DNA from: an uncultured Clostridia bacterium
GTDB lineage: Bacteria; Bacillota; Clostridia; Christensenellales; Borkfalkiaceae
Direction of reading: 5' to 3'
Assembly: GCA_944354035.1 (NCBI GenBank)
Contig: CALVPS010000007.1
Span: 1-60,606 of the forward strand
Length of the DNA: 60,606 nucleotides
Positions within the stretch are counted from its first letter, which is position 1. Each line of letters begins with the position of its first letter. The notes under the pieces were generated by a model. It saw only the letters and a list, made by a program, of their open reading frames with translations, had not been told where the DNA came from and made no database searches. Below are positions 7,411-15,448 of the stretch, piece after piece. Made by a program: the position numbers and the translations under genes.

Positions 7411-10207
7411 GGCGGTCGGCTCCTTGCGGGTTTGTCCGGTTGAGTTCTCTTATCGCTTTTTTATCCCGTATGATCTCGTGCGGCCACTTGAATTTGAATT
7501 TTCGCACTGCAATATCCAGCAGGATGCATACGATCGTAACGATCAGGAAGGCAAGATCGGGGTCGAACTCCTTTTGCAGCGTCTCTTCAAAGGTCGCAAA
7601 AATTTCAAGGGGATCTTCCACGACGGCGCCGCCGCCGCTTTCTGCCAGCGCGGCAAGGAATGCCTCTCCCGAACCCTCTTCGCGGATGGCGTCGTATTCT
7701 TCGGAGTATGAAAAGGCCTGCGAGATCGAAATATCCGAGAGCACGATGCCCTCCGCATCGATCTTTTCGATCAAGATCCGGTATACGCCCGTGCACATGA
7801 TGGAAAAATCAAATCCCACATTGTTGCCCACGGGTACGACGGGCACGTTGCCCGTATAGTAGCTTGCCGCCTGATCGGAGAGCGGGGTAACGGTGACGCG
7901 CACGCTTTCGCCTTCGCCGCAGTCGGCAAACACGTTCAGGCGGGTGGAGTAGTTATCGGTGATCCGTTCCCATACAAAGTCCATGCGGTCGGCCTCGGGC
8001 GGCTGCAAGGGGGCAAGGCTCTCGGCGATGTTTTTTATAAGCTGTCTGCCCACGCCGTCGTAGATAAGATCGGCCGACCAATATCCGCTTAGATCGCACA
8101 TAAAGCTGCCCACGTTGCCCGCGCCGAACGGCCACGCGGCATAGATCGGGATATATTCGTATTGAAGCGGCACGACCACCGCGTCGTCGTCCTTTACGCG
8201 GGTCCCGTAATAGCCGTGCAGGGCGGGCAGGGGCGCAGAGGCGTCGATCCCCGCAAAGATAGAGGTGTGGTCGCCGACGGAGGGAGAGAAATCGATGTTT
8301 TCCTGCAATTCGGCAAGCGTTACGGCGGCAAGGTCCTTCTGCATAAGGGTCCCTACGGTGGAAATCTCTTTCAGCGCCACGTTGTAATGGTTGCCGTGAC
8401 CGCGCGCTGCCGTCTCCTGCATTTGCGTGTAGCCGCTGCCCGTCTCGCTCATGCCAAGCGTTATAACGGACATCGTAATGCCGCGCTCGTAGTTCCAGTC
8501 GATATATTTCCCATAGGCATTTTCGTCGTTTTCGGACGTTTCGTTCAGGTGGTCGAAGGGGTTGCCGTCCGTCAGCAGGATGATGTGTTTCCGGTCGACG
8601 TCCAGCGATGCAAGCGCCCGTCCCGCGCGGTCGATGGCGCCTGAAAATACGGTGCCGCCGCTGCCGCTGCTCTCGTCTTCCTCTTCGCCCTCGCCCAAAT
8701 GACTGATCGCGTCGCGGATGCGCTCCTTCTGCGAGACAGGGAGCACGGAAATTTCTTCGGTCGCAGAGGTGCTAAAGCTCATCACGCCGCAGTAGTCGCG
8801 GTCGTTCAGGGCATCCAGCGTCTCTTCGGCGCCGCTCTTGGCAGCCTCGAAGCGCCCGCTGCTCATCGAGCCGGAGCTGTCGATGACCAGCATCACGGCC
8901 ACGGGCGGGCTGTAGTCGATCGCCTGCACGGGCAGCATCTCCTGCAGCAGGCTGCCCGCCAGATCTTCCCGGTTGTAGGCGTGCGGCTTGGGATTGCCGT
9001 CCGCACCGACGTCGTTTTGTCCGCCTACCGTCAGCATACTGCCGCCCAGATCGTACACGTATTCGTACAGTGCGCGGTCAAATTCTTCCGGCATGCCGGG
9101 TGCGTGCAGGTCGGCATCGGCAATGTTGACCAGAATGACCTGCTGGTAGTCGCAAAACGCCTTGGCGTTCTTCGGCAGCATGTCGATATCGCTGCGGATG
9201 TTCATGACGCGCACGCTGTAGTTCTCGGAAAGCAGGTCGGTCAGGGCGGTCGCCTCGCCGGGATTGTTTTCCAGGATCAGGATATCTTCGAACACGGAGA
9301 CGTCCAGATAGGTCTGAAAGATGTTGTTCTGCGTCACAAAGTCGTTTGCGGACTGTATGCGGAAGAGCAGGTCGTGCATGCCGCCCGATTGGAACACATG
9401 GGGGAGGGTAAGCGTCTGCACGCCCTCCTGCAGGGTAAAGGATACGGGCTCGTCGTCAAAGCCCATATCGGAGAGGGTCACGGTGACGTTGGTAGGCTCT
9501 TCGATGTTGCTCTCTACGGTAAGGGTGAGTTCGGTCTGCTGCCCAAGCACAACCCGGTCGCGGGGCAGGACGGCGTCGATCAGCTGGATCTCGCCGTGCG
9601 CCTCGTCCGGAAAGGCGACGGTATCGATCTTGATCCCCCGGGCGGCGATCAGTTCCGCCGCCGCAAGCGCCGATTCGTCCGTTTCAAAGCCGTCCGAAAG
9701 CAGCACGATCTTCGCGGTCTTCGGATCGGTAAAGCGATCGGCCGCAAATTCCAGTGCCGCGGCAATGTTTGTGGCGCTCGTATCCGGCTCGGCCGCGCCG
9801 AGGTACTGCCGGTACACTTCGCGTGCGTCGTACGAGAGGGGTGCGGCGTATACGGGCTCCAGCCCGAACGTGACAATGCCCAGCTTATAATCTTCGCTAC
9901 AGACGTTTACGATGCCCTCTAAATAGTCGTCGCGCGCTTCCCGCCGTTCGCTGCCGCTGTCCGAGGCGTCAACTACGATCAGCAGTTCGTTTTCGCGGTT
10001 GGGTACGGTATAGCGGAAAGAGATGCCGCACAGCATCGTCACGCACAGGGTGACGGCCAGCGTATGCAGCACGACGGAGATGACGCGGTTGCGCGTTCTG
10101 CGGAATTTTTTCGGAATGCGGAAAAAGGGGATCAGCGTGCACAGCAGCGCAGGGATCAGCAAAAACAGCAGCCACGGATTGGTAAAGTCGATGGAAAAAT
10201 CAGTCAT
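7400..10207 (-). CDS. Membrane protein with two VWA domains and a glutamine-amidotransferase-like domain
   Basis: A 935-residue membrane-bound VWA protein of the BatA/MoxR-associated type. Two N-terminal membrane segments (about 12-30 and 41-62) are followed by a VWA domain with MIDAS motif DASDS at residue 80. A GATase1-like segment (about 300-400, starting DILILENNPG) comes next, then a second VWA domain with the classic MIDAS DSSGS near residue 443. A third membrane segment (LAFLIVTIVCILLDIAV) lies near the C-terminus. MIDAS motifs bind metal and mediate protein contacts, usually with client proteins remodelled by the MoxR ATPase. It starts 12 nt after the upstream VWA gene, with GGGAG before the ATG, and overlaps the following BspA gene by 11 nt. 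Confidence 0.85.
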   Translation of the reverse strand: MTDFSIDFTNPWLLFLLIPALLCTLIPFFRIPKKFRRTRNRVISVVLHTLAVTLCVTMLCGISFRYTVPNRENELLIVVDASDSGSERREARDDYLEGIVNVCSEDYKLGIVTFGLEPVYAAPLSYDAREVYRQYLGAAEPDTSATNIAAALEFAADRFTDPKTAKIVLLSDGFETDESALAAAELIAARGIKIDTVAFPDEAHGEIQLIDAVLPRDRVVLGQQTELTLTVESNIEEPTNVTVTLSDMGFDDEPVSFTLQEGVQTLTLPHVFQSGGMHDLLFRIQSANDFVTQNNIFQTYLDVSVFEDILILENNPGEATALTDLLSENYSVRVMNIRSDIDMLPKNAKAFCDYQQVILVNIADADLHAPGMPEEFDRALYEYVYDLGGSMLTVGGQNDVGADGNPKPHAYNREDLAGSLLQEMLPVQAIDYSPPVAVMLVIDSSGSMSSGRFEAAKSGAEETLDALNDRDYCGVMSFSTSATEEISVLPVSQKERIRDAISHLGEGEEEDESSGSGGTVFSGAIDRAGRALASLDVDRKHIILLTDGNPFDHLNETSENDENAYGKYIDWNYERGITMSVITLGMSETGSGYTQMQETAARGHGNHYNVALKEISTVGTLMQKDLAAVTLAELQENIDFSPSVGDHTSIFAGIDASAPLPALHGYYGTRVKDDDAVVVPLQYEYIPIYAAWPFGAGNVGSFMCDLSGYWSADLIYDGVGRQLIKNIAESLAPLQPPEADRMDFVWERITDNYSTRLNVFADCGEGESVRVTVTPLSDQAASYYTGNVPVVPVGNNVGFDFSIMCTGVYRILIEKIDAEGIVLSDISISQAFSYSEEYDAIREEGSGEAFLAALAESGGGAVVEDPLEIFATFEETLQKEFDPDLAFLIVTIVCILLDIAVRKFKFKWPHEIIRDKKAIRELNRTNPQGADRHAT

Positions 10208-10219
10208 TCGCGTCTCCCT

Positions 10220-12124
10220 TTAAAGATTTTCGCGCGCGTGCAGGAACCATTCCACGATCAGCAGCGCCAGCGCCGCGGCGGCAAACCAAACGGCAAATTC
10301 GGTAACGCCCTCTTCCTTCGTCGCATCGGCGTACAGATAGGGCAGGCGGTCTTCCGTTTTAAAGATCGTGCTTTCTGCCGTGGGGATGTGTACAAAAAAC
10401 TGTTCTACGATGGGCGTGCCCGCCATGCTCGTCTGCGTCACGGTGTAGTCGCCGGGCATTTCCGCCACGATCTCGGCGGGCAGGGTCCCGACGGGGATCG
10501 CTCCGCCCGGGCCGTCCAGCGTTACGTTTTCGCCCCGTGCATTCAGTGTGACCGTGTCGTTTACCTCGTACGCGTATGCCTCCAGCGTCGCCGGGATATA
10601 GTAACGGAACATGTTGTACATCAGGATGGTAAAGTTGGGCAGCATGCTGATGTCCGACTGCTCAAAGCTGAGCGCCAGCACCATAATTTTGGCATTCGCT
10701 TCGTTCTTGGCAAGCAGAACGGGCTCGCCGTTGCAGTACAGCAGCTCATCGTAGCTCTCGTCCCCGTACACGCGCCGGTATTGGTTGACAATGGAAAAGA
10801 GGGCGGGGTCTACGTATTGCGTAATGGCGTGCGGCTGCCCCATGGTCATGGTAAAGCTGCCGCCCGTATCCTGCAGATCGCCTACCTGTAGCCCGCTGTT
10901 CGCGGGGGCGGCGTCGGGATCCGCTAACAGCACAACGCCGTCGGTAGGGATGACTTCGGGCATTTTGTGCTCAAAGATATATAAGTCGAATCCCTCGGTC
11001 GCCGCGCGGTCGGGGGAGACGGAGGTGATCTCAAGGTTCCACCGCTCGCGCTCCGTCTCGCGCAGGGTACTGAGAATGGCGGGGAAAAAGTTTGCGTCGA
11101 GCGTGGTGCTTGCATACTGCACGCGGATGGTCTGTTTGGTGCCGCCGTACACGTTGAACACGTTGTCGCGCTGCAGGGAGTCGTCCTGGTCGATGTGTAC
11201 GTACATTTCGCGGAAGGAGAGGATGGCCTCGCCCGTTCCCTCAAAGTCGGCTGCGGTAAACAGCAGGGTCTTTTCGGGGGAGAGGTCGGTAAAATTCTCC
11301 GTTTTTCGGGCAATGCGCGGCGCGGCGTTCGCGTCGCCGTTTACGCCGATCAGTTCGCAGGTGACCGTCATGCGCTGCGCGCGCCCGTAGCTGCCCGCGT
11401 CCACCGAAAAGGAGTAGGTGTTGTTTTCACTTAAAATAGGCGTAACGTCTAAAACGGCTGCGTTCCAGTCGTCGGCGCCGGAGACGTCGACGACGCGGAA
11501 AGAGCCGCGGTCAAGATATTCGGTTGCGGTGTACAGCGTAACTTCAGCCTGCGAATTGAGGGTCAAAATTTCCTGCGCAAGTTCGGCCGCGCCTGCAATG
11601 TCGGCAGAGCCGTAGCCGCATGCGCAGTCGTTCAACAGGGCCAGTTGACGCTCGATCTCTTCGGGGTCCTCCGCCGTCAGACGCGATATGGCAAAGTGCG
11701 CGCTGCTGTCGGCAACGATCACCGAAAATACGCCGTCTTCGTGCTCGAAGGCGTCTTCGGCCGATTCGCGCACATAGCGCAGCGCCCGCTCAAAGCGCGT
11801 TTCGTTTTCCGAGGCGACCATCATGGAGGCAGAAGCGTCGATAATGGCCACTTTTTCATGCTCGGAGGTGTCGGAGGCAAACGCAAGGGCGGGCCGCGCC
11901 AGCATCAGGGAGAGGCACGCCAAAAGCAGCAGCTGGCAGATAAGGATAAAAATGTTGCGCAGTCTGCTGACGGGCAGGCGATTTTTTTTGTACTTTAAAC
12001 TCAGCTTCCACACAAAGGTGCTGGAAACGAGTTTTTGTTGATAGTTGGGGCGCAGGAGATAGATCAGCAGCAATACTGCAAGCGAAATAAGTCCCAACAG
12101 CCCCAAAGGCAGTAATAACGTCAT
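10220..12124 (-). CDS. BatA-like VWA membrane protein
   Basis: A 634-residue protein with the BatA N-terminal layout: a membrane segment at about 4-24, a basic linker, a second at about 57-76, then a VWA domain with MIDAS motif DASAS at 96-100. A long extracytoplasmic beta-rich region follows, and a final membrane helix (FAVWFAAAALALLIVEWFL) near the C-terminus. The ATG at 12124 overlaps the stop of the DUF58 gene as ATGA, which fixes the start and implies translational coupling; an upstream in-frame ATG at 12187 lies inside the DUF58 gene and is rejected. It probably carries clients or transmits MoxR activity across the membrane; this role is inferred from the family. Confidence 0.85.
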   Translation of the reverse strand: MTLLLPLGLLGLISLAVLLLIYLLRPNYQQKLVSSTFVWKLSLKYKKNRLPVSRLRNIFILICQLLLLACLSLMLARPALAFASDTSEHEKVAIIDASASMMVASENETRFERALRYVRESAEDAFEHEDGVFSVIVADSSAHFAISRLTAEDPEEIERQLALLNDCACGYGSADIAGAAELAQEILTLNSQAEVTLYTATEYLDRGSFRVVDVSGADDWNAAVLDVTPILSENNTYSFSVDAGSYGRAQRMTVTCELIGVNGDANAAPRIARKTENFTDLSPEKTLLFTAADFEGTGEAILSFREMYVHIDQDDSLQRDNVFNVYGGTKQTIRVQYASTTLDANFFPAILSTLRETERERWNLEITSVSPDRAATEGFDLYIFEHKMPEVIPTDGVVLLADPDAAPANSGLQVGDLQDTGGSFTMTMGQPHAITQYVDPALFSIVNQYRRVYGDESYDELLYCNGEPVLLAKNEANAKIMVLALSFEQSDISMLPNFTILMYNMFRYYIPATLEAYAYEVNDTVTLNARGENVTLDGPGGAIPVGTLPAEIVAEMPGDYTVTQTSMAGTPIVEQFFVHIPTAESTIFKTEDRLPYLYADATKEEGVTEFAVWFAAAALALLIVEWFLHARENL

Positions 12125-13017
12125 TCCAATATCCCGGTTTTCAGCAGTTCGCTGAAAAGAACTCTTTCGATCGGCTGATCGCTGCACACCGAAACAAAGC
12201 CCGCCCCGCGCGAAGCGCAGAATGCGGTGATGTCCGCAATGTAGTCGCGCAGTGCCTCTTCGTAGGCCTGCTGCATGCCGCGCGTAATTTTTAACCGCAG
12301 GTTGCGCTCGTCCAGCGCGTCCGACGATTCGCTGTCAAGCAGGTTTACGCGGCCGGAGTAGGAGGGGTCGCGCTCTTCCGGCGAGAGGACCTGTACCAAC
12401 AGCACCTGCCGTTTTTTAAAGCAGAGGTAATCGACCGCCTTTTTCCAGTTGCTCTCCGTAAAAAAATCCGAAACGATCACGCTCAGACCGTTCCCCTGCG
12501 AGACGGGGCAGCCGAGAACGGCCTGTTCCAAATCGGCGTCTTCGCCGAATTCGATGGTTTCGAATTGGCTTACGGCGCCGAAAAAGGCGTTTTTCCCCAC
12601 GATAAGTCCGTACGGATCGACGGAACTGCCGCCGCGGATCATGCGGAAGGTAAGCTTGTCCATGTTGTGGACCGATAAAAACCCAAGCGCCGCGGCAAAG
12701 GCCAGGGCATAGGCCGCTTTGGCGGGATCGGTCTTTCCCATCGAGGCGGAACAGTCTAAAAAGATCTGCGTGTGCATCTGCCGCTCGTCCGTAAACAGCT
12801 TTAAAAAGAACTTTTCAAAGCGGCTGTACAAGTTCCAGTCGATACGGCGGATGTCGTCGCCCAGCATATATTCGCGGTAATCGGCAAATTCCACCGTCTG
12901 GCCGTAAGTATTCACCAGGTGTTTTCCGCCGAAAAATCCCGTAAGGTCGCTCCGCAAATTCAGCGCGCAGGTCTCTAAACGACTGAAAAAATCATCGTTT
13001 AAGTACGCAACCTTCAT
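12121..13017 (-). CDS. DUF58 family protein, partner of the MoxR ATPase
   Basis: A 298-residue soluble protein with the DUF58 hallmark YMLGDDIRRIDW at 50-61, followed by a degenerate VWA-like fold with DCSAS at 88-92. DUF58 proteins are almost always encoded beside MoxR ATPases and VWA proteins. Start and stop both overlap neighbours: the ATG shares its A with the TAA stop of the MoxR gene (TAATG), and its TGA overlaps the next ATG. Length and motif order are normal for the family. It has no membrane segments and probably links the ATPase to the two membrane VWA proteins. Confidence 0.9.
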   Translation of the reverse strand: MKVAYLNDDFFSRLETCALNLRSDLTGFFGGKHLVNTYGQTVEFADYREYMLGDDIRRIDWNLYSRFEKFFLKLFTDERQMHTQIFLDCSASMGKTDPAKAAYALAFAAALGFLSVHNMDKLTFRMIRGGSSVDPYGLIVGKNAFFGAVSQFETIEFGEDADLEQAVLGCPVSQGNGLSVIVSDFFTESNWKKAVDYLCFKKRQVLLVQVLSPEERDPSYSGRVNLLDSESSDALDERNLRLKITRGMQQAYEEALRDYIADITAFCASRGAGFVSVCSDQPIERVLFSELLKTGILE

Positions 13018-14084
13018 TATTTTTTACCGAACCCGCGTTTCTTTTTTTCCGCGGGCGCCGCCGCAACGTCGGCGAGCAGGGCGTCGTCGCGCTCCAAACC
13101 CGTCTTTTTGCCGATCTCCGCAAGGATCATGGCGATCACTTTGTCGGGCGTTACGCGTTCGGCGATCGCCTCGAAGTTCATCTTCATACGGTGGCGCAGT
13201 ACGGGGAAGGCGAGTTCGTTGATATCGGTGTACGATACGTTGTAGCGCCCCTTCATAAGCGCCTTTACCTTTGCCGCGGAGATCAGCGACTGGCCCGCGC
13301 GCGGACTGGCGCCCAAACGCACGTACTTTTTGGCGGCCTCGCTGGCGCACTCGCTGTCGGGGTGGGTGGCAGAGCACAGCATCATGGCGTAGCGCATAAC
13401 GTCTTCCGCAACGGGGATCTGATTGGCCGTTGCGCGCATGGCCAGCAGCTCCTCGCCGCTGCATGCGGGTTCGGCCACTTCCGCCATGGTCTTTTGCGTC
13501 ATGTCGACGATAGACATCAGCTCTTCAAGCGAGGGGTTTGGAACGATAAGCTTAAACATAAAGCGGTCCATCTGCGCCTCGGGCAGCGGATAGGTGCCGT
13601 CCTGCTCTACGGGGTTTTGCGTGGCAAGCACAAAAAACGGCTCGCACATCTTTCTGGAGACGCCCATTACCGTTACCGTGTGCTCCTGCATGGCCTCCAG
13701 CAGCGCCGACTGCGTTTTGGGCGTGGCGCGGTTGATCTCGTCGGCAAGAATGATGTTGCTGAAGATGGGCCCGGGCTGAAAGCTGAACGTGGAGTTGCCT
13801 GCGTCGTCCTTTACAATGATATTGGTGCCCGTAACGTCTGCGGGCATAAGGTCGGGCGTAAACTGGATGCGCGAAAAGGGGAGGTCGAACACCCTTCCCA
13901 GCGTACGCACGAGGCGGGTCTTTCCCACGCCCGGAACGCCCTCCAAAAGGACGTTTCCGCCGGCGATCATGGCGATGACCGTGCCTTCCACAACGTCGCT
14001 TTGGCCGATCACGTCGCGCCGGATCTGGTTAAAAATATTTTCGCATTGTCTGCTGAACTGCTGAATGTTTTCCTCTGTGATCAT
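13017..14084 (-). CDS. MoxR family AAA+ ATPase
   Basis: A 355-residue AAA+ ATPase. Walker A GVPGVGKT at 49-56, Walker B IILADEIN at 111-118, sensor 1 in FVLATQNPVEQ, and a C-terminal lid with the MoxR-type GASPRAG segment. These ATPases act as chaperones that remodel or activate protein complexes with VWA-domain partners. Its partners here are the DUF58 and two VWA genes directly downstream. The ATG at 14084 follows AAGGAA. The C-terminus ends in a short basic tail (EKKKRGFGKK). The gap to the upstream acidic-tail membrane protein gene is 38 nt with no terminator, so it belongs to the same transcript. Confidence 0.95.
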   Translation of the reverse strand: MITEENIQQFSRQCENIFNQIRRDVIGQSDVVEGTVIAMIAGGNVLLEGVPGVGKTRLVRTLGRVFDLPFSRIQFTPDLMPADVTGTNIIVKDDAGNSTFSFQPGPIFSNIILADEINRATPKTQSALLEAMQEHTVTVMGVSRKMCEPFFVLATQNPVEQDGTYPLPEAQMDRFMFKLIVPNPSLEELMSIVDMTQKTMAEVAEPACSGEELLAMRATANQIPVAEDVMRYAMMLCSATHPDSECASEAAKKYVRLGASPRAGQSLISAAKVKALMKGRYNVSYTDINELAFPVLRHRMKMNFEAIAERVTPDKVIAMILAEIGKKTGLERDDALLADVAAAPAEKKKRGFGKK

Positions 14085-14122
14085 GTTGTCCGTCGTTCCT
14101 TAAAATATTTTTTATAAAGTGC

Positions 14123-15331
14123 TTACAGGCTTCCGAAGTAGCGTTCGATAAACTCGATAAGCTCGGGCGGGAGCTCGCTGCCGCTTTCGATCAGTTCCAT
14201 GGCCATGTTGTAGTAGTTGTCGAATACGTCGCGGTAGTCCGTTTCGCCGTCGATGATCATGTTGCTGTTCGACCAGCCGCCGCCGGCGCCATCGCCCTGA
14301 CCGTCGCCCTGGCCTTCGCCTTCCTGCCCGCCCGAGCCCTGGCCGCTGCCTTCGCCCGTAGCGCCGTCGCCGTCGCCTTCGCCGCCGTCGCCGGCGTCTC
14401 CTTCCGCGCCCGCGCCTTCGTTTTCGTCGGGGTCGGGTGCGTCCTTGTCGTAATCGCCTTCCTGCTCTTTGTCGATGGCGTCGCCCGCGCCCTCGCCGTC
14501 GCCTTCCTCGCCGATCTCCTCAAAAATGGCGGTTATCGTAAGGTCGGCCGTTACGGCGCGGTCGGTCCGCTGCGTCGACTTGCTGCCGTCGCTCCAGCGC
14601 ACAAAGATCCAGCCGTCTTCCGCGACCGCCACAACGGGGGTGGCGTCCTGGCCGGGCAGCAGTATCTGATCGGCTTCGCCCTGTATTTCGCCGCCTTCCT
14701 CCACCCAATAGCTTACGGCTACAAATTGTTCGCGCTCCGGCGTGAGGATGCCGGGGGAGGGGAGAACGCCCGCCTGGGCCAAACCGGCCACCGTGGTCAT
14801 GCCCACGGCGGCAAACAGCGAAATGCCCAGCGCGGCGGCGGCGCCCTTTTTTAAGGCAAATACGGGAAAGGCGCGCTCGATCTGCGCTTTTTTGACGGAG
14901 CGGATGGCCCGGTCGGCGTCGCTGCGCTGCAGTCCGGCGATGGCGGAGGCGTTTCCGCGCAGCTCCATCATGGTGACGGTGCGTTCTTCCAGCCCCATGC
15001 GGTCGATCTGCCGCACCACGTCGTGCTCGGTGGGGCGGAATTTAAGGGCATACAGCAGAACGCCCGTAAGCGCCGCCGCGCCGATCCCGGCGCCGACGGC
15101 GATCCATACGCCGTTTATACCCAAAATAAAGCAGAGCAGCGCGGCCAAAAAGGCGACGCCCGCGCCTGCGATCAGCCCGAAGCACAGCGAAGTGACGACC
15201 GCCGTGCGCGTCATGCGCCTGCGGTAGGCCGTTAAAAAGTCAAAGTTCGGCGCGTTGTCTGCGGCCGGCGTCCCGGGAGAAGGGGGGGCGGCCGTCTGCG
15301 CGCTATGGTCGTATTTGGTATCTTTTTTCAT
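14123..15331 (-). CDS. Membrane protein with InlB-like module and long acidic Gly-rich tail
   Basis: A 402-residue protein, probably an accessory of the MoxR-VWA operon. Residues 1-40 are soluble; two membrane segments lie at about 43-68 and 72-96; a basic cytoplasmic stretch follows, then a third membrane helix at about 150-175. Outside lies an InlB-type module (VAVSYWVEEGG ... ITAIF, about 200-265), then about 100 residues made almost entirely of Glu, Asp and Gly, and a conserved-looking C-terminal helix rich in Glu. The start ATG (15331) has only a weak Shine-Dalgarno. I do not recognise the family. The acidic linker could bind cations or act as a flexible spacer; that is speculation. Confidence 0.7.
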   Translation of the reverse strand: MKKDTKYDHSAQTAAPPSPGTPAADNAPNFDFLTAYRRRMTRTAVVTSLCFGLIAGAGVAFLAALLCFILGINGVWIAVGAGIGAAALTGVLLYALKFRPTEHDVVRQIDRMGLEERTVTMMELRGNASAIAGLQRSDADRAIRSVKKAQIERAFPVFALKKGAAAALGISLFAAVGMTTVAGLAQAGVLPSPGILTPEREQFVAVSYWVEEGGEIQGEADQILLPGQDATPVVAVAEDGWIFVRWSDGSKSTQRTDRAVTADLTITAIFEEIGEEGDGEGAGDAIDKEQEGDYDKDAPDPDENEGAGAEGDAGDGGEGDGDGATGEGSGQGSGGQEGEGQGDGQGDGAGGGWSNSNMIIDGETDYRDVFDNYYNMAMELIESGSELPPELIEFIERYFGSL

Positions 15332-15448
15332 ATCGTGTCTCGTGTGGCGCCGCCTGCGGCGGAAGGTATTCCGCCGCAGATGCAGCGCGCGTTTTGTATT
15401 TTGTCGTGGCCCTGCATGCCGCGGCATGCCTGCGGCGTGTGCCGAGCG
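15332..15448. other. Gap between giant BspA gene and MoxR operon, GC-rich palindromes
   Basis: 117 bp with a 16-nt perfect palindrome (GCATGCCGCGGCATGC, 15414-15429) and short GCCGCC/GGCGGC repeats around 15350-15380. There is no T-tract and no promoter I can support, so the giant lipoprotein transcript probably continues into the MoxR genes, possibly at reduced level. Confidence 0.5.

Noticed and set aside
8699..9922. 407-codon plus-strand frame
   Set aside because: Antisense to the double-VWA gene, no recognisable domain.
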